Shown here: positions 19,240-30,647 of the stretch, in pieces
Numbering within the stretch: position 1 is the stretch's first letter
Layout of the letters: every line of letters starts with the position of its first letter
From: Trileptium ribeirensis
Lineage: Eukaryota; Nematoda; Enoplea; Enoplida; Thoracostomopsidae
Direction of reading: 5' to 3'
DNA: 36,111 nt
NCBI GenBank assembly: GCA_030248225.1
Contig: JASANE010017631.1
Coordinates: forward strand, 1 to 36,111
Position numbers and translations under genes: made by a program
The notes under the pieces: generated by a model
Databases searched by the model: none
Seen by the model: only the letters and a program-made list of their open reading frames with translations
Told to the model about the DNA's origin: nothing

Positions 19240-20718
19240 ACACCGGCAATTATCCTGTACGCCCTTGCCATACTACCGTTATGGAACTATCTATCCTCCT
19301 AAGCAGACGGTCCTTGAAACCCTATGGTTTACATGTTCATTTAAGACGTGGAACACGTCGATTTCATTGTTGCAAACCTTTATTGAATATGTCATTAACT
19401 TTTTCGGAACGCTGCACTGTGCAAAATTTTTCATTCAGTCAAAATTAGCCACTTTCTCAATTTTGTTGAGGGTTTGAATGGGTCTATAGATTTTCGAGCC
19501 CAAGTAAAATTTTGCTGTGTAACGTCATATCCTTAGAGTAGGGCAGTTCCGGAGTTGCAGGACCGACTAAGTCTTAGCCGAAGTAGGTTAACTATAAAAC
19601 AAACACAAGGATCTTCTGTTTAAAGCTTGGGTATTTAGGCTTAGCATGTCGACGGTGGCACAACTTGCATATAGCATATATGCCTAAGCTTGGCTTTGGC
19701 CGGTTTTCTTGATATGGAATACGGCAAAAGCAACTGCGTTGTGTGTGGTATGCATGAAATAGTGCAAGCGCTAGAACCCAAAAAAACGGGGAACAGCCTT
19801 TTTGTCACTTGAAAAAATAGATACTACGGTTTTCAGTGTGATAAAATAGCTGCTGTGTTTCCATTAAAGTATCGCTGTTATTTCGTAACATTAGAGGAAT
19901 TTTAAGAAGCTCAGTTAGGAACCTAGCAACGGGTACTAAGCGCAACAAGCCGCAGTTGCTCCGTTCGCCCTGGCTGCACGGGTAACTAACTAGTGTGTCT
20001 ATTTTCACTGTTATCATATCATCATTTCCCGTCGGGGTTTATTGAAAATTGGCGACCCGGCCCGGCTGAGCCCGAAATTTTCATCCCAGGCCCGATGCCT
20101 GGCTCGAAAGAAAATGTTTCATGTTCTATTTTGCCCTGCCCATTGTAATCGCCGTTACAAATTATAAACCGGAGTGGCTAACCAAGTTGAATCAAATTTT
20201 CACGGTGGCTAGCGCGATTATGTGATATTTGATTATCGTTGGTTTAATCCACAATTTTACATTTAGGCAAGAAGAATTTTGGTCAAACGAAACACAATGC
20301 CGAGGAATAATCACAAAAGAAGTAGATACGTTGTGGTTTTTAGGTAGCAAGCAAAAAAATTTAAACTCCACATTATAGTATGTTACAGACAAACCTAATA
20401 AACACTGTAAAACCTGATAATAGTTACCAAGAATCTCAGCGTAGAATCTAGTTTCGTATTTTCACTAAGAAAAACTATTAAGTGGTAATGGAATTAATGC
20501 AATACCGTGTGTGTTAATAGTACAAAGTATTTGTTCATATCATAAACTGCTGTTGGCTTTGTCACAGCCATCAGGTAGACATTGTTTTTAGTTTCCCATA
20601 AGTTTAAATGTCGTGCAATTATAAGATGAAACACTGCTACCTGATTAAACATGTTTTATTATCTTAATTCTGTCTGTTAATAGCAAACAGCCACTTATTA
20701 ACGGGTGCAATTTTGTCT
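19240..20718. other. Stretch without recognisable genes
   Basis: AT-rich. One short GC-rich patch near 20050-20110 (repeated CCCGGC and CCCGA motifs) and an AAGCTT/GCCTAAGCTT inverted motif around 19623-19700 stand out. Otherwise I see nothing. Confidence 0.45.
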
Positions 20719-20722
20719 CTTA

Positions 20723-21297
20723 TGCATCATTTGTAATAAGATGCGTGCGCATGGTCCTAATTATGTCACGCGTTCAAATGGACTAGCTACTATGTCACGC
20801 ACACAGTCCAGCTCGACTATTAAAATTTTGAATAGCCTAGCTAGGCTATGCATTTGTCATCGAGTGTCGCGCCAAACTGTGCTTTTGTCACGATGCGTTC
20901 AGCTGAGCCCTATAACTTAAGCCAGAGACTGTTTAGTCCGCATACATTACGGTTTACTATACATACTTAAATAATGCTTCAAAGGCGGCAAACTGCTGAA
21001 ACTTTAACTGTATATATTAAAAACAAATATATAACTTAGAATTAGTGTGAAAAACTATACAACAAAATGCTATTATACTAAACACAATACTAAATATAAT
21101 TTCTCAATTGACAGTTCAGCCGAACGCTTCGTTTGTCACGCAGACCCTAACTAAACTCCCTGTTTGTCACATTAAGACAAACTAAGCTATAAAATGTACC
21201 GTAGTAGTCCAGCTCAGCTTTAGTTCACCCGAACTAGTTGAGCTAGACGCGTGACATAATTTGGCCTTGACGCACGCATCTTATCGTAAATGATGTA
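20723..21297. mobile_element. MITE with terminal inverted repeats, probably Harbinger/Tourist type
   Basis: The left end TGCATCATTTGTAATAAGAT pairs with the right end, whose reverse complement is TACATCATTTACGATAAGAT. The match continues through GCGTGCG and AATTATGTCACGCG, and in weaker form through the subterminal 150-200 bases. TTA is found at both borders (20720-20722 and 21298-21300), matching the TWA target duplication of PIF/Harbinger elements. The motif TTTGTCAC or TATGTCACG occurs at least six times in the arms and could be a transposase binding site. Length is 575 bp and no protein is encoded. Confidence 0.7.
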
Positions 21298-21606
21298 TTA
21301 GATGTAATCATCGTATCGTATTTCTAAAACATTATCAGAATGCGACGCCGGAGTAAAATTTTCTACGCCGTTGGACCGTATAATTTCACAAGAAATTAGA
21401 TCCTAAACAAAGCAAACCACTGACGTAAAGTGTGTGAAACAAGTGATACAAAAAGACACCGTTGTGCTAAAAATTGAGAAAAGTTTGACCACCTGATTAA
21501 CTTATGGCCCTCTGATACCTAGTCCAGCGCCACCCTCACACCCCGGGCTGATGTAACCATCTCCAAGTCTTTCTCAAAAATACGCAACCAAAACACGGAT
21601 GTATGT

Positions 21607-21745
21607 GTTAGAAATGTTATTGACATTTTAGCGGACGACAATTTTCGTTGTGAGTACTCATAGGTCTTTTACAAAAAAGTCTGTGACCGGAGGATTGCAG
21701 AAGCTGTGCCAAAACAGCTTCAGCACAAAGTACTCTATGAAATAC
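21607..21745 (+). pseudogene. Possible broken coding fragment, unknown family
   Basis: In one plus frame the text reads VRNVIDILADDNFRCEYS, then a TAG (21661-21663), then VFYKKVCDRRIAEAVPKQLQ and KVLYEIRSL. The charged, helix-like composition is reminiscent of the C-terminal parts of MADF/BESS-type transposon-associated proteins, but I cannot assign it. A G/C-rich CCACCCTC/GAGGGTGG pair about 330 bases apart flanks it and may mark the ends of a small element. Confidence 0.2.
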
Positions 21746-21759
21746 GAAGTTTAACCATT

Positions 21760-23757
21760 CTCCATAAATTTTGCTTCATACATACTTTGACCCATCTAAC
21801 CCTGAGGGACGTTACGTTATAATGTGAGAACAAAAACAGGTTAGAGCAGGGAGATGGTTTGGGGGAGGGTGGCAGCTCCCGAATTAAGCTTAGGTTACGT
21901 CTCGTATAAAAAACTTCGCTTAGGCTAAAGGCTTCAGGCGTAAAATGTAGAAAGTGCATAGCCTACATTTTATATACCTCTCAGAAATACTTTGGCCAAT
22001 ACTTTTTTATAACCGAGCTTGCAAGCTTCCAAAATGTATTACTTGAGTAATGAAGTGCTCTTGCAATGCTCACATGATTTACACATACCAAAATAAGAAC
22101 TGTAGTCACTGAACAAAATCATTCAATGTAAATGTTATGACATAAAATTATTTCAATTTGTAATGTAATATATCAGAGAACCATTGAGGCACAAAAACAA
22201 TAAGCAATTATATAACAACAATAGGCAACAAGTCTATTATAGCATCTATAGATTTAACTGATGCAGTGAGACAAGTCATAAATTTAGTTCCATACAATAA
22301 TACTGAAGGTCCTTATAGCAAAACCCAGGAGGGCCCACACATTTTCTGAATGTTTAATCGCTTCGAGCTTCGAATGTGAACGATTGTCTCCAGAATAGAA
22401 GACCTGAAAGTTCTTGAATTTTTGCTAAATTTTCCCTATTTTGCTAAAATTTTCATCGCATTTCTCCCAGTTGTGCCAATTGTTACTGAATTTTCGCAAA
22501 ATTTCCAAAATTTGAGGCTGCGGAAGCCGGGTGAGGAGGTGCGGGGGGGGCGGAGCCTCGAGGGGCCTCACATTTTAGGCCAACAGTCCCTTACGTCAGA
22601 CTTTGGAGGAGCCCTCATATCCTACCGTCGGTTCTACTCTTTAATATATACAAGCTTATACAAGTTTCTACATGGACAGAAATATATAATTTGTACCAAT
22701 TATACATAACATCATGAAGTAGCTTTTAACAAAAGTTTCAACCAAATCTGGAGAAATTACGTAAATTTTAATGAATTTTCTTACACAATATGTTTCCATA
22801 TAGCCATTTATGACATCAATTATAAAATTTTAACTATTTCCTGACATCAATACGTTATATATGTCATTTTGTACCGTAGAATAGACTTGTTGCTGGCTTT
22901 CTGAATTTAGTGATGTGCCCGAAAATTTGAAATATTTTTAATGGATTCTTTGCAATATTTCAATGGTCTCACATCGCTCCTTCTCGGGTACCTCAAAGAT
23001 GCTCTTCCGGAATCGTGAAGTCTCCGCTCGGGTAACGGATTCTTCCTCTGAATGACACTTCCAGCTTTCGTTTAGCGCCACATCGGCAGCTTTTTCGATT
23101 GCGTTCGTAGGTCCTTTGTATGATGGCATATATACTCCGTTCTTCTGATTGCTCGACGCTTTTTGGCTCCAGTGGATCTCTGACAACCTTCATTAGATAC
23201 TTTAGTCGACATATTCGTTTTCCTTCTTGACGCTACAGCGTGTCAAGTTCACTGATGATCTGCTGTTGATTGCCTTCACTTCAATCTCTTAATCTATATA
23301 TTTTATGCATCAGATAAGCGTGTTTGTTTTTTCAAGATCAATATATTTTAGTTCAGTATCGTGGATTCACTAATTTATACGATATATCTATCAACAGTAC
23401 AAATATTGTTGATTACCGTACGGATCAAAGAGAAGAATCTAGTATGTGTGGCCGATCAATCACAGACATAATAATTGGCGTTGCCCAGCGCTTCATGTCT
23501 GAAGCAGTGAGCGTATATACGTTTTTTATTCGTTTTTTCGGGTATTTACCAAAACGGTTTTGATTTCATCTATACGAGAATAATCACTTTATGCCTACCT
23601 GTTATTTTTTCAATTTTATGTGTGTATGAGGTTGGCCGCACCCTCTGGATCAGACACTACCTGGTGTGTGCAGCTAAGGTTATCCTAAAACCTTGTCTTA
23701 ACGGCCAAAACGGGGGCCTCATCGTAAGGTTGTACAAACGTTATAGTTACGCATAAT
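21760..23757. other. Stretch without recognisable genes
   Basis: AT-rich except for a GC-rich patch near 22530-22570. A minus-strand frame of 82 codons (22938-23186) is lysine/glutamate-rich and may be a coding relic, but I recognise no family. A weak inverted repeat GAGGTTGGCCG / CGGCCAAAACGGGGGCCTC lies at 23628-23720, just before the tandem repeat. Confidence 0.35.
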
Positions 23758-23758
23758 T

Positions 23759-24193
23759 GTCATGAACCTATATGAAACCAGCAAAAAGTCATCATTTTTT
23801 GGATCTTTCAGAGATGGTATTTCTAACTTTGAGTATTAATGTCAGCAAGGACCTATGTGCATCTCCAGAGACAAACTTATATATAGGTAGAAAAGCATGT
23901 TGTCATGAACCTATATGAAATCAGCAAAAAGTCATCATTTTTTGGATCTTTCAGAGATGGTATTTCTAACTTTGAGTATTAATGTCAGCAAGGACCTATG
24001 TGCATCTCCAGAGACAAACTTATATATAGGTATAAAAGCATGTTGTCATGAACCTATATGAAATCAGCAAAAGGTCATCATTTTTTTGGATCTTCCAGAG
24101 ATGATATTTCTAACTTTGAGTATTAATGTCAGCAAGGACCTATCTGCATTTCCAGAGACAAACTTATATAGTATAAGTGTATAAAAGCATGTA
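23759..24193 (+). repeat. Three-copy tandem repeat, 143-bp unit
   Basis: Units begin with GTCATGAACCTATATGAAA at 23759, 23902 and 24045, so both steps are exactly 143 bases. Copies 1 and 2 are almost identical, while copy 3 carries several substitutions and an extra T. Each contains the same ATTTCTAACTTTGAGTATTA core and ends in ATATAGGTA-AAAAGCATGT. The first border is preceded by GC-rich non-repeat DNA. Nothing is encoded. Confidence 0.9.
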
Positions 24194-24199
24194 TTAAAC

Positions 24200-25313
24200 C
24201 ATTGCGCTCATAATTTTATCTTTTGTTATAGGGTGCTTGTTCTGTAAGTGGTTGTTTTTGCCGTTTATATAATGTGCCAGCATTTCTCGTGGTTTGCTGC
24301 ATCGCGTACATCACATTTCTCTTCGACATTTCATAATTGTTGTTCGACCTGTTGTGTCTACAATTGCCTGCATTGGTTGCCGAATTATTTTAATTATTTG
24401 AAGCTTATATCGGGAAAAATATTAATTGATATTTGCTTGAACTCGTGGGCTGATTATTACATTAAGAATTAAGATTTTCGCTGCGCTCGTTTTGATATAT
24501 TCTTAGATTTTCCCTGGTATTTTCTGTATTGATGTTTTTGTATGCCACAGCGCGTTCTGTAGCGTCTTGATCGGTTGTTTATGCTCGGTCTTAGCTGTGA
24601 TGTCCCAGTAATAGCGACAGCTGCTGCGTTTGGTGAAATACGAGATAACGTGTTTTCTGTAAATCAAATTCATTTTGCTAGGTTTTTGCTGACATTACAT
24701 TGTTTCTGGGCTCCCAAAAAGTAGTGCCTCAGGTGTTCGATACCTGTTGTCACCTGCTGTTGAGTTGCAGGTGCCGATCGTATATTTTTATTGCTTAGAA
24801 ACGTTTTGAAGTAAATTGCTTTCTCGTTGTGCAACACAAAATCTCCACTAAAATATGTAATAATCTTAGTAGAATGTGGTTTCAAAATTTTCACGGAGTT
24901 AGTGTGCAAATCCTTATAACATAATTTGCTACCGGTATTGTATAAATTTGGTGCACACTGATTTTTGAATCGTTGCGCAATATCGGTATATTTTTTATTG
25001 TCTTGGGGAGCTGGACACACTAAATAAAAACAAGTACATTGACATATTCGTGTGAAATACCACTTCCTTGCGCTGTGGCAGGCGACAAGGCTTTAAAAAC
25101 GGCGTTCTTACATAGAGTATTAATCATATTACCTAATTATGCATTCGTTGTTGACATATTGATCACCACAAAAATGCTTTGAAAAATTTTCCACCGTCTA
25201 TTGAAAAATGGAGGGAGCGATGCGACGCGGATTGAGCTTCCATTGAGGCAGCGGTCGCATCTGAATATTGATTTTTGTTCCGGCATGATTTAGGAGGCTT
25301 TATCTACCGCCTG
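24200..25313. other. Stretch without a gene I can name
   Basis: The longest frame is on the minus strand (24670-25020, 116 codons). Its composition is roughly protein-like (Lys, Asn, Tyr, scattered Cys) but it matches no family I know, and no splice or promoter context supports it. The rest is AT-rich and featureless. Confidence 0.35.
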
Positions 25314-25317
25314 AATT
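25314..25317. repeat. Target-site duplication AATT (left)
   Basis: AATT directly precedes the left LTR and is repeated directly after the right LTR at 33617-33620. A 4-bp duplication is usual for Ty3/Gypsy-type integrases and also occurs in other LTR groups. Confidence 0.8.
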
Positions 25318-26338
25318 TGTAGCCTACGTGGTCCTATGGGTGTTTAGTCCCACCGTAGATTACACACGAACTAACAACAGGGACAGTAATGCGAGCACCA
25401 ATGGCTATGTTATTTTATGAGCTTAATCCTAAGGTCTTAATGTGCCACCACTTATAGCAGATGATATCGTTTATTTTCTTTAGTACGATACAACAGCTTC
25501 AACTTTACACACAATAACAAATAAACGGCTGAACCGTACTCACCCTGATTGCGCAGCTTCTGAGGTCGACTGAGACCCTGATCTAACTGCACAACAGCTT
25601 AAATACCCGAGCTATAAGTCTACTCCCAATTTTCTCCCTATTGATTTCTCTAAGCGATCGAAATTACATAATAAGTTTTCCAAGTTTTACTTTGGTTCCA
25701 CTCCCCTAAAATTCTGTCTTAAACCTAAGTGAATTTTAGTCGTTAGAGGATAAGTTTTTATAAAATTCCCCGAATTCTTAAGTATAAACAAAATTTTAGA
25801 TTTTATTCGAAAATCCAGCAGATACACATACACATATCCGCTAATGTAGGCCTAATGCTTAAGGCACCCAACCCTTACAATCAAATCCGATATATTTAAA
25901 TTCTATGCCTTAGCCTCACATAAAACTCTCGTAATCTTGTTACTCCCTTGAGAACTCTCCTACACTTAGCTATGTCTTAATGCTCCTGCAAGCTATACAA
26001 AATTTTCAACATGCAATAGTACACATATTCCAGCGCATAGAAAACTTATGTAAACACACATACATAATGCTGCACTTACGCACATTATTTCGATACACAA
26101 CAAATTCATAAATAATAATATGTGTTCACACTTCTAGTATAAATAGATACACATGTATAAATCTACAACATCTACAAACAACGCCCAAAACACAATATAC
26201 AATAACTGCGTAACACAATTGGTAAACAACAAACACTTATACAACAACCAATGTTGCAGGGTACCTTTACTAATTTGCAGCCTGAGGTTCAAGTTAAGGC
26301 CCTTTTGGGTATAGAGCAGATAGGTACGAATCGTTACA
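25318..26338 (-). repeat. LTR, left copy (3' LTR of the minus-strand element)
   Basis: It aligns end to end with 32592-33616. Differences are scattered single bases, for example ACAACAGGG against ACAGCAGGG near the start, and short indels such as CATAATAAG against CATAAG. It ends CGTTACA at 26338, after which the two copies diverge completely. Confidence 0.95.
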
Positions 26339-26351
26339 TTACCCATTTTCT
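26339..26351 (-). other. Candidate polypurine tract
   Basis: On the minus strand AGAAAATGGGTAA lies directly before the 3' LTR. The purine run is short but correctly placed for plus-strand priming. Confidence 0.35.
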
Positions 26352-27880
26352 GCACAAAAATTTGTCCCCAAATTTTCCTAAATTTAGAGCGAAAATCAGA
26401 AACATGCAGGTGTTATCTCCAAATGCGAAAATTTCAAATTAATCAGCAAACACATAAGCAAATTATTTTCATCGAAGCATCGATTCATATCAGACAATTA
26501 CACAATGCTTCAAATCAATCAATACACAATCTTTGCGTAAGGCGTTTAGATTTATATTTTTCTAATGATCGTTGTTCTCGATATCGTCATGCACTAACAT
26601 CACAGCGATAAATGTTCAATTAAACGAACGCTCGGCCAGGATCGTTGACTATTTTACGAACCAATCGTTCAGAAACATATACAAACAAGCCCCAAGGCAG
26701 TCAAGATCGTTTCCCTACACACAATTCCGCAATTGAGTTGCTGGCGAATACCGCACTGAGGCTATCGTACACAGTTTCTAGCAATTATTGTACTTTACAG
26801 CTTTACGATTACCATGAACTTGCAATCTTTTCCGAGACGTGATTCAATGACGTGTGACATCTAAAGCAAGCATAGGCTAGAAACTCACTAATTTTATAGT
26901 TCAACCAACAGAAATTTATTTTCAGTATGATGGTATGTTGAACGAAATCATAGACTGGATACATGAATAATTTTTTCACAATCGAACATAGACATATACA
27001 TTCAACAAATACAGTCGTAAACATAATATTACATGTTTTATAGTATTGCGGAATGACGTTAACAGTAACACGTTCAGAAAATAATATCATATATTTTGCA
27101 ACAAAAATATGGCGTTTGAGGTCATACTAAAACAGGCCTTTCGTTACAAAGCACGTAGTACAGCTGGGTTGTTTGGAAGCTATTTCTTTATAAACGCAAA
27201 GTGTTTACATTGAATGTTATGTGTATTGTCAATTATATGCAAGCGCGCTGAATTAATTTATTGACTTTCTATGAAGGGCGAACATTTATTTAATAATAAA
27301 AGGAAAATCTACATATGTTAACAGTTGCTGCGACAAGCAGCACCTAGGCTACATAACAGAATGCTCATAACTTTGATCATCCGCAAATCCAGCTTGAACA
27401 ATATTTTTACTTTTTGAATTCAACGGTGTTTCATGTACCCACCGCGTTATGATAAACCCAAATCTCTAGTTTTTTTAAATCAGATACATAATGGAAATAG
27501 TAACCGTATGTGTTAGATAGAACCCAACAGTCCTAGCAATTAATATATATATCCACCTACATACTTAAGCAGACACGTAGTTTCTAATATATTGAAGGCA
27601 TCGCTGATAGTATTTGCCACAGCAACTAAGTATTTATTTTATACAGGCGGCGTCAGTTTGTTTGCTGTTGTTCTCACTATTCACGAAGCAGTAAAAAAAT
27701 ATATATATTAGTAATATATATATATATTACAGAGACTTTCGCCAAGCTCATGTAGCAACCAATAGACAAAACAACTTGTTTTTTTGTTATTTACAACCTG
27801 AAATGCTTATTTATAAAGATGTATTTGGTATATATATTGCATGCAAAATTTACATTATAAGGACTATTCAAAAACAGCTG
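26352..27880. other. Interior of the LTR element, non-coding
   Basis: No recognisable protein is seen. A palindromic AT microsatellite (AATATATATATTAGTAATATATATATATATT-like) sits just before 27730. The minus frame at 26809-27090 is AT-driven and not believable. Confidence 0.45.
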
Positions 27881-27881
27881 T

Positions 27882-28143
27882 GGGTTCGTAGGGACATAAA
27901 ATCCCCTGTGGACTCATTCTAAAATACGTGGCGTGGCACGCAGGGATATTGCACCCCCTGTGTGTCAAATTTTATATAGATGTAAACGGCACACAGGGAC
28001 ATTACACCCCCTGTGTGTTGCATTTTTTATAACTTAGCGGTACAAGCACACCAGGATTAATTCCCCTCGTGTGTTTTTTTGTTTTAACGGAAAGGCACAA
28101 AAAACAACCGGACTCACAGGGACATAAATTCTATCTGTGGGTC
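27882..28143. repeat. Second hairpin array, five units, inside the LTR element
   Basis: Five inverted repeats start at 27882, 27934, 27988, 28046 and 28111 (pitch 52-65). Unit 3 pairs CACACAGGG with CCCTGTGTG in nine consecutive Watson-Crick pairs plus two G-U. Unit 2 pairs TGGCACGCAGGG with CCCTGTGTGTCA over twelve positions with two G-U. Unit 4 pairs GCACAC-CAGG with CCT-GTGTGT around one mismatch. Units 1 and 5 are weaker. Loops are 8-10 bases with an A(C/T)ATTA or ACATAAA core. Spacers are AT-rich and unrelated. The layout resembles the 2529-2798 array, but the sequence is different. Confidence 0.8.
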
Positions 28144-30640
28144 AACCTAGGGTAACCAGAAACACACAAAAAATAGGACCGTTGGGTTTCCAATTTAGGA
28201 ATAAGTAAAAAAATATTGCAACTTTCATGAGTTGAGTTTTAAAATGAGATAGAAAATTTCACATGATAGTGCAAAGGCACAAAACATCAAAATGCACACA
28301 CAAATGTGATGTATAAAATGACATATTTAGGGTTCAAGCGCGAAAAAAGCCTTTTTGACCTTTTTTGCACGGGAACACGCCCTTAAGGTACATCTAAACT
28401 TCCATCAAAAGTCGAACTGGATGGCCACTAAACCGGAGCCCAGTTCGCAAACAAATTGTATTAAAGTACACATATTTAAAAATAGGTACAGGGTTTGAGA
28501 ACCGACCCAAGATTTTTCCTTTTTTCCTGAGCACATGATGCATTGCATACACGCGGCTAGATGGCCACTAAACCGGAGCCTAGCCGAAGACACACGGTAT
28601 TCATGTATTGAAGAACACATATCTAAAGGCCACGCTAGCAGAACATTGAGCATGAGTTTTGTTTTTGAGTGAGTGGTCCCACACGTGCACAAAACCAATT
28701 TAAGAATGTCCAGCCGATCCCGTTGCTCACACCCCGCCTTGGTTGAAACTGCCTACCAGGGATGCTGTCAACAGTGCATCCTCACCGTTGTGTGACCTCA
28801 GGTACACGGCTGATCTTAATCACCTGGCTAGAGCAGGGGACATGAAAGGTTTTCCGTGAGCAACATGAGTTTAAAACTGAGAAAGCCCCTCTCCGATTAC
28901 ACCAATAAGGACTAGCACACACATCCAATTATGAACTACTAAAGTTTTTTGAACCAAAACTCTTGCGATTTATAAAACTTAAAACGAAATCTTAAAATTG
29001 GATGTGTGGATTAGCTCCTTCCTCCAGGTTTAAAAATCCTTTTTCAAATTTTGGGGAACATTTTTTGAAATTTCATCAATTTTTTGATCAAGCGCGTGGT
29101 TTTTTACAAGTATAAGCAAGGTCCCGATTTTTTTCAAGGTTTTTTTTATTTTCCTTATAAAAACAGTTTGAATACAATACCTGAAACCGTGTTTGTGGAC
29201 ACGTAGCGAATACATAAAACTTATCATATTAGCTTTGAGGTAAAATTTTTTTAAATACATTGCTCCATATTTTGACTATAGACCCGTTTTAAAAATTCTA
29301 CTTAATACAAATTACGATTCTAGTTTTGTTTAAAGTTTTGAAAAAAGTTCCCTTTTTGATTTTGTTCGTAACATTACCACCTAAGGAGATTCCACCGATA
29401 TGCATATATGGCGCAATACCCAACCACTCAAAGCTGTTTTTATCTTTTCATAAATCAATCAGTTTATAACTCACCTGGCTTTTGCTTACTCCCATATATC
29501 CTTTTTGTTCGAACGCCCTTTCATAGATCTCTTTGATCATTGCCATATTTAATGCGCCAACAGAATATTATTGCGCTCTGGACAGGAGACCATAATCACA
29601 ATTTTTTTGACCTTCTAAAAACCTGGAAACATCAAACTGAGAAGCGACGCTTCTCTATAAAGGATTGCTTCTCATTCAACACAAAATTTATGACTAAATT
29701 TTTGGCCTATCGAATTCCTCAAGTTTGTTTTTAATCATCACAATTACCAGAAACCGTAAATCGATTTTGTTAGCTTGAACAAGTCATTACCCATACATAG
29801 CATATTATGCTAGCAGCAGATATTTTAAGCGTGCGCTCTATGCAGCACGGTGTCACAAATAAAGGAGGGTCAGCACTCTTTGTACATTCGTTATTGCCAC
29901 TACGGAAGACATTATTTGATTTGACTTCAAAGTATTTTTTGTTACTTACTGTGAAATAAATTTTTTTAAACTTGGTACAATAAAAAAAACTTATTAATGT
30001 TGCGTATACTACGTTTATCAAAATTCTCAAAGATTTTTTATATAGTCTGTCGTTGGCTCCCATTCAGAACCTATAAAAGTGTTAATTGTTCCATTTTTAA
30101 GCTACGGATCCCGATACGATGCGATTAATTTTAAGCGACTAATATTTTTTAGTTTGCGTTAAACTGCCTTTTAAAATATTGATGACGTTTTAGGCCCCTC
30201 AGTCGTGCTTGCATATTAAACCAAAGAATTTTTGAAACAATGTCTCATTATTTGACACTCTAGTACTGTGAGCAATCTAAATACAAACAAGATTCTTCAC
30301 TTAATAATTTCTATAAAATCATTTTCGTAAATCTAGACTTAACATTATTTTAAACGGTCGATTATTTATGGTTCAAGAACCCAAGCCATAATTGATTTCG
30401 AAATAAAACCTTCCCGGCATTCTCAAGAATCTTAGCTCCCGGCATTCTCAAGAATCTTAGCAGGCATACTTTATCATCAAAATTAAAATACAGTTTTTTT
30501 CAATAAAAATTCCATAAAATCATGAAACATGGATACATGAAAACTGCACAAATAATTGGCCAATAAAAATTACCTCTGTATAGAGTAAAATATTTATGTT
30601 ACATCCCCCAAGAATGGACTTATGAAACCAACTAGACTGA
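28144..30640. other. Interior of the LTR element, non-coding, with small repeats
   Basis: A direct repeat GATGGCCACTAAACCGGAGC occurs at 28420 and 28560. An inverted repeat of about 22-bp arms (28909-28930 and 28996-29017) contains ACACATCCAATT / AATTGGATGTGT. A 25-bp exact tandem duplication sits at 30412-30461 (unit TCCCGGCATTCTCAAGAATC plus five bases). No reverse transcriptase, RNase H or integrase motif is visible on the minus strand. Confidence 0.5.
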
Positions 30641-30647
30641 CGTCGAT

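Noticed and set aside
19065..19271. Minus-strand repeat protein with FPR units
   Set aside because: It is a direct translation of the palindromic GGGAAA/TTTCCC block, with the repeat period explained by the DNA palindromes.
24670..25020. 116-codon minus-strand gene
   Set aside because: Composition is not impossible for a protein, but there is no homology I can recognise, no splice or promoter context and no supporting neighbour.
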